A stretch of 64,000 nt of DNA from Luteococcus sanguinis (GCF_039527675.1 NZ_BAAAKI010000001.1:62001-126000); one strand, 5' to 3'. Shown: positions 32,304-41,263, counted from the stretch's first letter. Numbers and translations: made by a program. Notes: a model not told the origin generated them from the letters alone.

Positions 32304-33848
32304 ATGACGCAACGACTCGATGTTCTGCGCGAGATGCGCGAGCAGGCGATGGCAGGCGGCGGCGAGAAGCGGATCGAGGCCCAGCACGCGAAGGGCAAGA
32401 TGACCGCTCGCGAGCGGCTGAGCTTCCTGCTGGACGAGAACTCCTTCCAAGAACTCGGCGCGCTCGCGAAGCACCACACCACCGACTTCGGCATGTCCGA
32501 ACACCGCTACCCAGGCGACGGGGTGATCACCGGCTTCGGGAAGGTGAACGGACGCCGGGTCGCAGTCTTCGCCCAGGACTTCACCGTGCTCGGTGGCTCC
32601 TTCGGGGAGGTACAGGCCCAGAAGATCAGCCGCATCCAGGACCTGGCGCTGGTGTCTGGAATCCCGATGATCGGGTTGAATGACTCCGGCGGCGCGCGCG
32701 TGCAGGAGGGTGTGCGGTCGCTCGCCGCCTACGGTGAGGTCTTCTACCGCAATGTCGCCGCCTCGGGCGTGATCCCGCAGATCTCGATGATCATGGGCCC
32801 CTGCGCCGGCGGCGCGGTGTACTCCCCTGCGCTGACCGACTTCACCGTGATGGTCGAGCAGACGTCCAACATGTTCCTGACCGGGCCGGAGATCATCCGC
32901 TCGGTCACCGGCGAGGACGTCGACGCCGAGACGCTCGGCGGCTCCTTCGTCCACAACGCCCGCTCCGGCAATGCGCAATTCAGCTGCACCGACGAGCAGG
33001 ACGCGATCGAGCTGGTCAAGCTTCTGTTGAGCTACCTGCCGCAGAACAACACCGAAGACCCTGCCCCCCTGGTGCCGCACGACGAGGCCGACCGGATGGA
33101 TGAGCGGCTCAACGAGATCATCCCGGTCGACGATCGCGAGGCCTACGACATGCGCGAGGTCGTCGAGATGATCTTCGACGACGCCTCCTTCCTCGAGGTG
33201 CACGGCCAGTTCGCCGGAAATGCGCTGGTCGGCTTCGCACGGCTGGACGGCCACTCGGTGGGCGTGATCGCGAACCAGCCGACGGTGCTGGCCGGCTGCC
33301 TCGACATCGATGCCTCCGACAAGATCAGCCGCCATATCCGCATCTGCGACATGTTCAACATCCCGCTGGTGACCTTCGTCGACTGCCCCGGCTACCTGCC
33401 CGGCGTGCAGCAGGAGTACAACGGCGTGATCCGCCACGGCGCCAAGATCATCTACTCCTACTGCCAGGCCACCGTCCCCAAGCTCTCGGTGGTGACCAAG
33501 AAGGCGATCGGCGGCAGCTACGTCGCCCTGTCAAGCAAGCAGATGGGCAACGACGTCGCCTTCGCCTGGCCCAGCGCGCAGATCGCGGTGATGGGCCCCG
33601 AGGGCGCCGCCAGGCTGCTGAACAAGCGCCAGATCCAGGCTGCGGATGACCCGGCGGCGGAGGAGACGCGCTTCATCGAGGACTACCGCGAAAAGTTCTT
33701 CAACCCCTACCGCGCCGCCGACGTCGGCCAGATCGATGAGGTGATCGAGCCGAAGGAAACCCGTCCCCGCCTGATCCGCGCGCTCGAGGTGCTGCGGACC
33801 AAGGTCCAGACCAATGTGCCCAAGAAGCACGGGCTGTTCCCGGTCTAG
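32304..33848 (+). CDS. mmdA: methylmalonyl-CoA decarboxylase/carboxytransferase alpha (12S) subunit
   Basis: A 514-residue acyl-CoA carboxyltransferase. Landmarks are the N-terminal REQAMAGGGEKRIEAQHAKGKMTARERL, oxyanion loops LNDSGGARVQEGV and IMGPCAGGAVYSPA, ANQPTVLAGCLDI, FVDCPGYLPGVQQEYNG, and KKAIGGSYVALSSKQM, ending in KKHGLFPV. It moves CO2 between biotin and methylmalonyl-CoA/propionyl-CoA. Downstream OadG-, BCCP- and OadB-like genes indicate the sodium-pumping decarboxylase form rather than the soluble transcarboxylase alone. A GAGACGAGG site precedes ATG 32304. Confidence 0.93.
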   Translation: MTQRLDVLREMREQAMAGGGEKRIEAQHAKGKMTARERLSFLLDENSFQELGALAKHHTTDFGMSEHRYPGDGVITGFGKVNGRRVAVFAQDFTVLGGSFGEVQAQKISRIQDLALVSGIPMIGLNDSGGARVQEGVRSLAAYGEVFYRNVAASGVIPQISMIMGPCAGGAVYSPALTDFTVMVEQTSNMFLTGPEIIRSVTGEDVDAETLGGSFVHNARSGNAQFSCTDEQDAIELVKLLLSYLPQNNTEDPAPLVPHDEADRMDERLNEIIPVDDREAYDMREVVEMIFDDASFLEVHGQFAGNALVGFARLDGHSVGVIANQPTVLAGCLDIDASDKISRHIRICDMFNIPLVTFVDCPGYLPGVQQEYNGVIRHGAKIIYSYCQATVPKLSVVTKKAIGGSYVALSSKQMGNDVAFAWPSAQIAVMGPEGAARLLNKRQIQAADDPAAEETRFIEDYREKFFNPYRAADVGQIDEVIEPKETRPRLIRALEVLRTKVQTNVPKKHGLFPV

Positions 33849-33857
33849 GAGGACGTG

Positions 33858-34253
33858 ATGGACGACCTTGGTTGGGGACTGTTCATGACGGCGGCCGGGA
33901 TGGGTACCGTCTTCGCGTTGCTGTTGATCCTGATGGGGCTGCTGCTGGCCATCGGCGCCTGGGACCGGCGCAGCGTCGAGGCCACCGCACCTTTGTCGGC
34001 CTGCCTTGAGGACGCGGGCTCCGCCGAGGTGACAGAACCTGTGACCGCGGGTTCCTCGGTCGAGGTGCTGGGTCACGGGCTCACCCGCGACCAGGTGGCC
34101 GCGGTCGCCCTTGCCGTCACGATCCACGAACGCGTCCGCCGGGCCCAGGCTGCCCCCGCGATGCGCACCCACCAGCCGGGCAGCCACCTGTACGCAAGCC
34201 GCTGGGTGTCCGCCGGACGCACCCTGCAGAACACCTCCTGGCGACGAAAGTAG
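33858..34253 (+). CDS. sodium pump decarboxylase gamma subunit (OadG-like)
   Basis: About 131 residues: one N-terminal membrane helix (about 8-32, MGTVFALLLILMGLLLAIG) with an MGTVF motif typical of OadG/MmdD, then a soluble part with LTRDQVAAVALAVTIHERVRRAQ and a C-terminal Ser/Trp tail (ASRWVSAGRTLQNTSWRRK). Gamma subunits anchor the carboxyltransferase to the membrane beta subunit. ATG 33858 has AGGAGG at the right distance; GTG 33855 is possible. It lies nine bases after the alpha-subunit stop. Confidence 0.85.
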   Translation: MDDLGWGLFMTAAGMGTVFALLLILMGLLLAIGAWDRRSVEATAPLSACLEDAGSAEVTEPVTAGSSVEVLGHGLTRDQVAAVALAVTIHERVRRAQAAPAMRTHQPGSHLYASRWVSAGRTLQNTSWRRK

Positions 34254-34260
34254 GAAGACG

Positions 34261-34782
34261 ATGCGCCGCTACACCATCGAGGTCAACGACCTCTCACACA
34301 GCATCGACATCGACGAGGTCACCGCGGACGAGTTCGACGTCGTCGTCGACGGCATCTCGACGCGCGTCCGCCTGCACGACCACGCCGATCTCGCGCAGGC
34401 CGCAATCACCCCCGACGTCACCGTCACGGGACGACGAGCGATGCATGAACCGGTCGTCCGCGACCTCCCGCACGGCGAGCTGGGCGGCTCCCAGGCTCCC
34501 AGTACCCAGGCCCACAAGCCCGCCCCAGCGGTCGCCACCGGCCCGACGCCCACGACCGGGACGGACGCAATGACCGCGCCGATGCCCGGCGTGGTGTTGT
34601 CCATCAGCGCGTCGCCGGGTCAGACGGTCGTCCGAGGTGACCTGGTGATGGTGCTGGAGGCGATGAAGATGAAGAACGAGATCCGCGCCAGCCGCGACGG
34701 CATGATCGCCGGGTTCGGCTGCGCGGTCGGCGACCAGGTGAAGTACGGCGACGTGCTGGTCCGTTTCGCCGCGGGCGCTTGA
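34261..34782 (+). CDS. biotin carboxyl carrier protein (1.3S-like)
   Basis: A 173-residue protein. The first 65 residues form a small beta domain, an Ala/Pro/Thr linker spans about 72-105, and the C-terminal 70 residues form a biotinyl domain with APMPGVVLSISASPGQTV and the biotin motif EAMKMKNE (biotinylated Lys about 136). It carries the carboxyl group between the alpha subunit and the beta pump subunit. ATG 34261 lies seven bases after the gamma-subunit stop. Confidence 0.94.
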   Translation: MRRYTIEVNDLSHSIDIDEVTADEFDVVVDGISTRVRLHDHADLAQAAITPDVTVTGRRAMHEPVVRDLPHGELGGSQAPSTQAHKPAPAVATGPTPTTGTDAMTAPMPGVVLSISASPGQTVVRGDLVMVLEAMKMKNEIRASRDGMIAGFGCAVGDQVKYGDVLVRFAAGA

Positions 34783-34795
34783 ACGGCGCAATGGC

Positions 34796-35917
34796 ATGAA
34801 CAGTGAAGTCTGGACGCGGCTGCTGGCTGGCGTCACCCACCTGAACTGGCAGAACGCAGTGATGATGGCTGTCGGCTGCCTGCTGATCTACCTGGCGGTG
34901 AAGAAGGAGTACGAGCCATTGCTGCTGATCCCGATCGGCATCGGCTGCGTGCTGGCCAACCTGCCGCTGTCACCGCTGGTGGCGGACGGCGGGATGCTCA
35001 AGATCCTCTATGACATGGGCGTCGGCAACGAGCTCTTCCCGCTGTTCATCTTCATCGGCATCGGTGCCCTGACCGACTTCGGGCCCTTGCTGGAGAACCC
35101 GAAGATGGTGCTGCTGGGCGCCGCCGGCCAGTTCGGCATCTTCCTCACCCTGCTGCTCGCGCTCGCCCTGGGCTTCACCCACAACGAGGCAGCCTCGATC
35201 GGCATCATCGGCGCGATCGACGGGCCGACGTCCATCTATGTCTCCGGCATCCTGGCCCCGCACATGCTGGGCCCGATCACGGTCGCCGCATACTCCTACA
35301 TGTCGCTGGTGCCCATCATCATGCCGCCCGTGATGCGCCTGCTGACGACCAAGAAGGAGCGGGCGATCCGGATGCCCTACTCCTCGCGAGAGATCAGCCA
35401 GCGCACCCGGATCATCTTCCCGATCCTGGTGACCGTCGTCGTCGGCACCCTGGTGCCCTTTGCCACGCCGCTGATCGGTGCGCTGATGCTGGGCAACCTG
35501 CTGCGTGAGTCCAAGGTGGTGGAGCGGCTCACGAATGCCTCCGCCAACGAGCTGGCCAATGTCGTGACCCTCTTCCTCGGGCTGGCGATCGGCTCCACGA
35601 TGGTCGGCCAGAGCTTCCTGAAAACGTCCACGCTGGCGATCCTGGCGCTGGGCCTGCTGGCCTTCGCCCTGGACACCGCCACCGGCGTGATGTTAGGCAA
35701 GCTGCTCAATGTGCTGTCGGGTGGCCACTTCAACCCGCTGATCGGCGCGGCCGGCATCTCGGCCTTCCCGATGGCGGCGCGCGTGGTGCAGCAGGAGGCC
35801 GCGAAGGAGGACTTCGAGAACTTCATCCTGATGCACGCGATGGGCGCCAATGCGGCTGGCCAGGTGGCCTCCGTGGTCGCCGGTGGCGTGCTGCTGGCGC
35901 TGATGGGGGCCGGGTAG
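34796..35917 (+). CDS. mmdB: Na+-transporting decarboxylase beta subunit (OadB/MmdB-like)
   Basis: A 373-residue polytopic membrane protein, very close in pattern to OadB/MmdB: FIGIGALTDFGPLLENPKMVLLGAAGQFGIFLTLLLAL, the ion-site region GIIGAIDGPTSIYVSGILAP, GNLLRESKVVERL, and the end LSGGHFNPLIGAAGISAFPMAARV plus HAMGANAAGQVASVVAGG. The Asp in GAIDGPT is the known Na+/carboxyl-biotin site of the family. It decarboxylates carboxybiotin and exports Na+. It starts 14 bases after the biotin carrier gene and closes the operon. Confidence 0.94.
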   Translation: MNSEVWTRLLAGVTHLNWQNAVMMAVGCLLIYLAVKKEYEPLLLIPIGIGCVLANLPLSPLVADGGMLKILYDMGVGNELFPLFIFIGIGALTDFGPLLENPKMVLLGAAGQFGIFLTLLLALALGFTHNEAASIGIIGAIDGPTSIYVSGILAPHMLGPITVAAYSYMSLVPIIMPPVMRLLTTKKERAIRMPYSSREISQRTRIIFPILVTVVVGTLVPFATPLIGALMLGNLLRESKVVERLTNASANELANVVTLFLGLAIGSTMVGQSFLKTSTLAILALGLLAFALDTATGVMLGKLLNVLSGGHFNPLIGAAGISAFPMAARVVQQEAAKEDFENFILMHAMGANAAGQVASVVAGGVLLALMGAG

Positions 35918-35956
35918 TCACGGTTGGGCACGACGGACAGCGTCCTGATGCAGAAC

Positions 35957-35973
35957 CACGGCACCCGGCCGTG
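35957..35973 (+). terminator. weak hairpin after the decarboxylase operon
   Basis: CACGGC (35957-35962) pairs with GCCGTG (35968-35973) across a 5-base loop, 40 bases after the beta-subunit stop. It is short and has no T run. Confidence 0.3.
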
Positions 35974-36088
35974 ATGCAGCTGTCCCGTACACCGACACCT
36001 GCGAGTTGCGGACGATCCGCGAGGCAGGCCAGATGGCTTAGCTGGCAGCTCAGGACCACGGAGCGCACGGCAATGGCAGGATTGAGCC

Positions 36089-36922
36089 ATGGCGATCTCT
36101 CCTCCCCCGATGGATGCGTCGCACGTCGACGCCTGGCTCACCGACATGGACGGAGTGCTCGTCCACGAGGAGCACGCGATCCCCGGCGCCTCGGACTTCA
36201 TCGATGCCCTCAAGGCGCACGACCTGCGCTTCCAGGTGCTCACCAACAACTCGATCTTCACCCCGCGTGACCTGCGCGCCCGCCTGCTGAGCAGCGGGAT
36301 CGACGTCCCGGAGGCAAACATCTGGACGTCCGCCCTGGCCACCGCGAAATTCCTCGAGACCCAACGTCCCAATGGCACCGCCTTCGTGATCGGCGAGGCG
36401 GGCCTGACGACGGCGATGTACGAGGCCGGTTACACGATGGTCACCCGCGACCCCGACTATGTGGTGCTGGGCGAGACCCGCACCTACTCCTTCGAGGCGA
36501 TCACCCAGGCGATCCGCCACATCGAGAACGGGGCGCGCTTCATCGCCACCAACCCCGACGTCTCCGGCCCGTCGATATGGGGCACCCTGCCTGCCACCGG
36601 CTCGGTAGCGGCTCTGATCACGGCGGCGACGAACCACAAGCCCTACTACATCGGCAAGCCCAACCCCCTCATGATGCGCACGGCCCTCAACCGGATCGAG
36701 GCGCACTCCGAGCACACCGTGATGGTCGGCGACCGGATGGACACCGACGTGCGCAGCGGCTTGGAGGTCGGCATGCGGACGATCCTGGTGCTGTCGGGCT
36801 CGACCACCCGTGAGCGCGTGGAGGACTACCCCTACCGGCCGACCCGGATCGCCGACTCGATCGCCGACGTGGTGGACGTGGTGGCCCAGCGCGCCGTCCC
36901 CGCCGAGGAACGCGGGGTCTGA
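36089..36922 (+). CDS. HAD-IIA family phosphatase (NagD-like)
   Basis: A 277-residue HAD hydrolase: motif I DMDGVL (nucleophile D19), motif II VLTNNS, the C2 cap, motif III Lys in IGKPNPLMM, and motif IV VMVGDRMDTDVRSG. This order and length are those of NagD/AraL-type sugar or nucleoside phosphatases. It is a single gene after a 170-base gap, and the start ATG 36089 lacks a clear ribosome site. An alternative ATG 36110 is in frame. Confidence 0.92.
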   Translation: MAISPPPMDASHVDAWLTDMDGVLVHEEHAIPGASDFIDALKAHDLRFQVLTNNSIFTPRDLRARLLSSGIDVPEANIWTSALATAKFLETQRPNGTAFVIGEAGLTTAMYEAGYTMVTRDPDYVVLGETRTYSFEAITQAIRHIENGARFIATNPDVSGPSIWGTLPATGSVAALITAATNHKPYYIGKPNPLMMRTALNRIEAHSEHTVMVGDRMDTDVRSGLEVGMRTILVLSGSTTRERVEDYPYRPTRIADSIADVVDVVAQRAVPAEERGV

Positions 36923-36949
36923 GCCCACACGCAGAAGCGTGTCCAGGCC

Positions 36950-38527
36950 TCAGCGGCGTCGCGTCCCGAACAACGAGCGGACGATCTCGCGGCCAGCCGA
37001 GCGCGCGAACTGCTTGAAGGCGCTGGAACCGACGACCTGCTCCACCACCGTCTTGTCCTGACGGGCCCGGCCACGGGGCGCCGATGCCTTCTCCGCGGCC
37101 TGTTGGGCCTTCTGCTCGGCCGCCTCCTGCTTGGCGGCAGCCTCGGCAGCAGCGGCATCCGCGGTCGCCTGGAGTTTGGCGGCCAGCATCTCCTGCGCCG
37201 ACTCGCGGTCAACCGGTGTGCCGTACTTGGCCTGCAGCGGCGAGGCGGAAACCGCCGCGGCCATCTGCTCGGCAGGGGTGGGGGCCATCAGCGACTGCGG
37301 CGCCCGCATCCGCGTCCAGGCGACCGGGGTGGGCGCACCGTCTGGGTCCATCACGGTGACGATCGCCTCGCCGATGCCCAACGACTGCAGGGTCTCGGCC
37401 AGGTCGTAGTGACTCCTGGGGAAGGTGGCAACGGTCTGCTTGAGCGCCTTCGCGTCGTTCGGCGTGTGCGCCCGCAACTGGTGCTGCACGCGGGAACCGA
37501 GCTGCGCCAGCACGTCGTCCGGCACGTCCTTGGGGGTCTGGGTGACGAAGAAGACACCGACGCCCTTCGAGCGGATCAGCCGCACGGTCTGCGCAATCGC
37601 GTCGAGGAAGGCCTTCGACGCGCCGTCGAACAACAGGTGCGCCTCGTCGAAGAAGAAGACCAGGTTCGGCTTCTCGACGTCCCCGACCTCGGGCAGGTCA
37701 TGGAAGAGGTCTGCGAGCAGCCACATCAAGAAGGTGCTGAACAGCGCTGGGCGGTCCTGCAGGTTCGGCAGTTCCAGCAGCGAGATGATGCCCCGGCCAT
37801 CGGACGCGGTGCGCAGCAGGTCCTTGGTCTCGAACTCGGGCTCGCCGAAGAAGTCATCCGCACCCTGGTCGGAGAGCGTGATCAGATTGCGCAGGATCAC
37901 CCCGACGGTGGTCGACGAGAGCCCACCGATCGTCTTCAGCTCCGCCTTGCCCTCGCCATCGGTCAGGTATCGCAGCAGCGACACGAGGTCCTTGAGGTCC
38001 AGCAGCGGCAGGCCCTTGATGTCGGCGTAGTGGAAGACCAGCCCGAGCGAGCTCTCCTGGGTCTCGTTGAGCTCCAGGACCTTGCTCAGCAGCACGGGCC
38101 CGAATGAGGTGATGGTGGCACGCAGCGGGATGCCCGTCCCCTGGCCGCCCAGCGCGTAGTAGTCGACGGGGTTGGCGGCGCCCACCCAGTCCTGGCCGAT
38201 CGCCCGGGTGCGGGCCAGCAGCTTCTCGGAGCTGGTGCCGGCGCTTCCCAGACCCGAGAGGTCGCCCTTGATGTCGGCGGCGAAGACGGGGACGCCGGCA
38301 TTGGAGATCTGCTCGGCCATGAGCTGCAGCGTCTTGGTCTTGCCGGTACCGGTTGCACCCGCGACCAGTCCGTGGCGGTTGAGCATCGACAAGGGGATCC
38401 GGATCTTCGCGTCCGGGACGGGGGTTCCACCGTCGGCCAGAACGCCCAGCTCGATGGCAGGTTCGTCGAAGGTGTAGCCCTTGGTGATCTCGTCGACCGC
38501 AGTGGTCTTGTCAGATGCTTCGCTCAT
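36950..38527 (-). CDS. HerA-like ATPase (DUF853)
   Basis: A 525-residue P-loop ATPase of the DUF853/HerA-FtsK group: Walker A GATGTGKT (57-64), VPVFAADIKGDLSGLG, and Walker B LVFFFDEAHLLFDGA. RNPATVGVIL-like strands and FFVTQTPKDVPDDVLAQLGSRVQHQLRAHTP follow. The C-terminal 90 residues are an Ala/Gln/Glu-rich coiled region and a basic end (SAGREIVRSLFGTRRR). HerA relatives pump DNA in repair or defence; stand-alone DUF853 proteins are widespread housekeeping genes of unknown role. ATG 38527 was chosen because a longer frame overlaps the divergent gene. Confidence 0.9.
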   Translation of the reverse strand: MSEASDKTTAVDEITKGYTFDEPAIELGVLADGGTPVPDAKIRIPLSMLNRHGLVAGATGTGKTKTLQLMAEQISNAGVPVFAADIKGDLSGLGSAGTSSEKLLARTRAIGQDWVGAANPVDYYALGGQGTGIPLRATITSFGPVLLSKVLELNETQESSLGLVFHYADIKGLPLLDLKDLVSLLRYLTDGEGKAELKTIGGLSSTTVGVILRNLITLSDQGADDFFGEPEFETKDLLRTASDGRGIISLLELPNLQDRPALFSTFLMWLLADLFHDLPEVGDVEKPNLVFFFDEAHLLFDGASKAFLDAIAQTVRLIRSKGVGVFFVTQTPKDVPDDVLAQLGSRVQHQLRAHTPNDAKALKQTVATFPRSHYDLAETLQSLGIGEAIVTVMDPDGAPTPVAWTRMRAPQSLMAPTPAEQMAAAVSASPLQAKYGTPVDRESAQEMLAAKLQATADAAAAEAAAKQEAAEQKAQQAAEKASAPRGRARQDKTVVEQVVGSSAFKQFARSAGREIVRSLFGTRRR

Positions 38528-38587
38528 GAGGTCAAGCGTGCCACGACGCTGCCCCCCGCTGCTGCTGCCGGCGGCTAGGCTGTATGC

Positions 38588-38881
38588 GTGATCTTCAAGC
38601 GTGTCGGAGACTCCCGTCCCTACCCTGAACACGGCTACGTGCAGAAGCAGTGGGCCGCGATCGCACCACACCAGGTGCGCCTCGACCAGCTGGTCACCAC
38701 GAAGCGCACCCTCGACCTCGACGCCCTCCTCGAGGAGGACTCGACCTTCTACGGCGACCTGTTCGCTCATGTCGTCAGCTACCGCGGCGAGCTGTACCTG
38801 GAGGACGGCCTGCACCGGGCCCTGCGCGCCGCACTGCAGCAGCGCCAGACGATGCACGCCCGCGTGCTCGAGGTCAAGTAG
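38588..38881 (+). CDS. conserved actinobacterial ParB/Srx-like small protein
   Basis: A 97-residue protein from GTG 38588. The second half (VRLDQLVTTKRTLDLDALLEEDS, GELYLEDGLHRALRAALQQRQTMHARVLEV) has the strand-helix pattern and DGxHR box of ParB/sulfiredoxin-like nuclease folds. Automated pipelines sometimes label relatives as VapB-type antitoxins, which nothing here supports. It is followed 58 bases later by a LytR_C gene, an association common in actinobacteria. The role is unknown. Confidence 0.72.
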   Translation: MIFKRVGDSRPYPEHGYVQKQWAAIAPHQVRLDQLVTTKRTLDLDALLEEDSTFYGDLFAHVVSYRGELYLEDGLHRALRAALQQRQTMHARVLEVK

Positions 38882-38939
38882 TCTCTTCCCCAACCCTTCG
38901 GGCCGATCGGGCCCCAGATGGACGACTTCAGGAGGCCAG

Positions 38940-39464
38940 GTGCAGCGCTACGTGCGCATGTTCGGCACGCCCGTCACGCTGCTGGCGCTGCTCGGTGTCC
39001 TCATCTTCGGGGCAAAGTGGGGCTACGACAATGTGATGGCCCCACCGCCGGCCGCCCCGCAGACCCCCTGCGTCGACCAGAGCGTCGGCAAGGCGCTCAC
39101 CACCAAGCAGGTCACGGTGAAGGTCTACAACGGCGGACGCAAGACGGGTCTGGCCGGACGGGTCGCCGCGCAGTTGAAGGCCAAGGGCTTCATCATCGGT
39201 CGCACCGCGAACACCGAGACGCGCGTCACGACCACCCAGATCATCGGGGCGAACCCCGACAACCCCGAGGTGAAGCTGGTCGCGGGTTTCTTCAAGGGCG
39301 CGAAGATCAGCGGGGATGACCGTCTCGACCACTCCGTCGATGTGCTGGTCGGCCAGGAGACCACGGGCTTCACCGCCTCGGCGCCGACGTCGATCGCCGT
39401 GAACGGCGCGGTGTGCCTGCCCGCCACCGGCACCCCGACCCCCAGCGCAGCCGCCTCACGCTGA
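38940..39464 (+). CDS. LytR C-terminal-domain protein, membrane-anchored
   Basis: About 174 residues: an N-terminal membrane anchor (about 8-25), a short Pro-rich linker with a Cys, then a LytR_C domain (KQVTVKVYNGGRKTGLAGRVAAQLKAKGFIIGRTAN, SVDVLVGQET) and a disordered Thr/Pro tail. LytR_C domains accompany cell-wall polymer ligases; this stand-alone form may bind wall glycans outside the membrane. GTG 38940 follows GGAGGCCAG. It ends before a strong hairpin shared with the convergent antiporter gene. Confidence 0.85.
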   Translation: MQRYVRMFGTPVTLLALLGVLIFGAKWGYDNVMAPPPAAPQTPCVDQSVGKALTTKQVTVKVYNGGRKTGLAGRVAAQLKAKGFIIGRTANTETRVTTTQIIGANPDNPEVKLVAGFFKGAKISGDDRLDHSVDVLVGQETTGFTASAPTSIAVNGAVCLPATGTPTPSAAASR

Positions 39465-39481
39465 CCGCGCCACCTACTGCC

Positions 39482-39529
39482 GAACTGAGCCCGGCAACCA
39501 CCGATGTCGATGGTTGCCGGGCTCAGTTC
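39482..39529. terminator. bidirectional hairpin terminator, 19-bp perfect stem
   Basis: GAACTGAGCCCGGCAACCA (39482-39500) pairs exactly with its reverse complement at 39511-39529 around a 10-base loop. It lies between the convergent LytR_C and antiporter genes. The left arm and loop start recur at 46194-46218. Confidence 0.85.
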
Positions 39530-39562
39530 TCGTTGTGGCAGGTTCTCGTTGTGGCAGTCGCT

Positions 39563-41065
39563 TCAGGCTTCCAGGCTGACGCCCGTCCACCTGGCCAGTC
39601 GCCCACCGCGTCCGATCTCGGTGAACCGGCGTTCCACCTCGGCCCGGTGGCGCTCGGGGGTGACCACCAGCAGTTCGTCCCCCATCTCCAGCACGTCGCT
39701 GGCCACGGGTGCGAAGGAACGCTCACCGCGGATGATCAGCGAGACGACGCTGTTGCGGGGCATCCGCAGCTCCCGGATCGACACGCCCACCAACTGCGAG
39801 CCGTGGGGGACGCGGACCTGCAGCAGGTCGGCGCGGATCTTGTCCAGGGGTGCGGCCTCGATGTCGACGTCGCGGGCAGCGTCCGGGTCGTAGAGGCCCA
39901 GCCGTCGGCCCACCCAGGGCAGTGTGGGCGCCTGCAGGCAGGTGAAGACGATCACGAAGACGAGCACGACGTCGAACAAGAGTTCCGCGCCGGGCATCTT
40001 CTGGGCCATCGGGACGGTCGCGAGGATGATCGGCACCGCGCCGCGCAGGCCGGCCCAGCTCAGGAAGACCTGTTCCCGCAAGGGGATGCGGAACCATACG
40101 GCACAGGCGTGGACGGATGCCGGGCGCGCCACGAAGGTGAGGAAGATGCCAGCTGCCAGGCCGGTCAGCACCGAGCGCATGGTGACCCGGCCCGGGTTGG
40201 CGAGCAGGCCCAGCATCACGAAGAGCCCGATCTGCGCGACCCAGCCGATGCCCTCCACGAATGAGCGGGTGGCGTTGCGGTGCGGGAGCCGTCCATTGCC
40301 CAAGGCGACCGCCGCCACGTAGACGGCCGCGAATCCGGAGACGTGGCAGGCGACGCCCACGCCGTAGGTGGCCACTGCCCACGACAGGGTCGCGAGGGGG
40401 TACAGGCCCGAGCTGGGCAGGGCGATCCGACGCAGCACCAAGACGCCCGCCAGACCCAACGCGATGCCGATCGCGATACCACCGATGAGTTCACCCACCA
40501 CGAGCGCGGCAAGCCCCCACCACCCCCCGTGCGGCTCGTTCCCGATCGCCAGCTCCGTGAAGGCTGCCACCAGCAAGACCGTCGGGGCATCGTTGAGGCC
40601 CGACTCTCCCTCGAGTACGGCCCGCACCCGGCTGGGCAACGGCACCCCGCGCAGCACCGCGAACACGGCCGCGGAATCAGTGGGCGCCGTGACTGCGCCG
40701 AGTAGGAGCGCGACCGGCCAGGCAAGGCCCAGCACATAGTGTGCGAAGCCACCCATCAGCGCGATCGAGACGAGGATGCCAAGGGTTGCGAGCAGGCCCG
40801 CCAGCCCCAGTGCGGGGCGGATGGCGTCCCACTTCGTCGTCAGGCCGCCCTCGGCCAGGATCAGCACCAGCGCGGCGAAGCCGAGCCCGTGGGCCAGGTA
40901 GGCATCGGAGAAGGGGACCCCCAGTCCGCTGTCCCCGAGCACCATCCCGACGACCAGGAAGATCAACAGCGAGGGCAGGCCGAAGCGGGAACCCAGACGG
41001 GCGGCGAAGACGGCCACGAGCGCGACCACCGACCCCAACAACAGGGCGAGGTCGATGGATGACAT
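39563..41065 (-). CDS. potassium/proton antiporter (CvrA/NhaP2-like) with TrkA-C domain
   Basis: A 500-residue protein: about twelve membrane segments of the CPA1 type with GDSGLGVPFSDAY, LGAVTAPTDSAAVFAVLRG and GESGLNDAPTVLLV ion-path motifs, then LRGAVPIILATVPMA. The soluble C-terminal 120 residues (GSQLVGVSIRELRMPRNSVVSLIIRGERSFAPVASDVLEMGDELLVVTP) are a TrkA-C/RCK-C regulatory domain. It exchanges K+ (or Na+) for H+ and is likely gated by a cytoplasmic ligand. ATG 41065. Confidence 0.92.
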   Translation of the reverse strand: MSSIDLALLLGSVVALVAVFAARLGSRFGLPSLLIFLVVGMVLGDSGLGVPFSDAYLAHGLGFAALVLILAEGGLTTKWDAIRPALGLAGLLATLGILVSIALMGGFAHYVLGLAWPVALLLGAVTAPTDSAAVFAVLRGVPLPSRVRAVLEGESGLNDAPTVLLVAAFTELAIGNEPHGGWWGLAALVVGELIGGIAIGIALGLAGVLVLRRIALPSSGLYPLATLSWAVATYGVGVACHVSGFAAVYVAAVALGNGRLPHRNATRSFVEGIGWVAQIGLFVMLGLLANPGRVTMRSVLTGLAAGIFLTFVARPASVHACAVWFRIPLREQVFLSWAGLRGAVPIILATVPMAQKMPGAELLFDVVLVFVIVFTCLQAPTLPWVGRRLGLYDPDAARDVDIEAAPLDKIRADLLQVRVPHGSQLVGVSIRELRMPRNSVVSLIIRGERSFAPVASDVLEMGDELLVVTPERHRAEVERRFTEIGRGGRLARWTGVSLEA

Positions 41066-41089
41066 GGGTTGATTCTTTCAGAACGAGCA

Positions 41090-41118
41090 AGGGCCCCGGG
41101 AACTTGTCCCGGGGCCCT
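41090..41118 (-). terminator. terminator after tRNA-Ser
   Basis: AGGGCCCCGGGA (41090-41101) pairs with TCCCGGGGCCCT (41107-41118), a 12-bp stem with a 5-base loop, just downstream of the tRNA on the minus strand. Confidence 0.8.
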
Positions 41119-41124
41119 CCATAC

Positions 41125-41212
41125 TGGCGGTGACGGAGGGATTTGAACCCTCGGTGGCTTGCGCCACACTCGCTTTCGAGGCGAGCTCTTTCGGCCGCTC
41201 AGACACGTCACC
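41125..41212 (-). tRNA. tRNA-Ser (anticodon CGA)
   Basis: On the minus strand the acceptor GGTGACG (from 41212) pairs with CGTCACC. The anticodon stem CTCGC/GCGAG holds CGA, a long variable arm typical of serine tRNAs follows, and the T arm reads GAGGG-TTCAAAT-CCCTC. Discriminator G and an encoded CCA (41125-41127) complete an 88-base gene. Confidence 0.95.
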
Positions 41213-41263
41213 GTCGACAAAGATAGCGCGTCGGTTCACCCGGGCGCCAATCGCGCGGCGCCC

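Noticed and set aside
38588..38881. VapB-type antitoxin
   Set aside because: No toxin gene is adjacent; the ParB/Srx-like pattern and the LytR_C neighbour suggest a conserved housekeeping gene instead.
36950..38881. HerA-like ATPase plus ParB-like protein as a defence pair
   Set aside because: The genes are divergent, the DUF853 type is widespread in actinobacteria, and no nuclease such as NurA or Sir2 is present.
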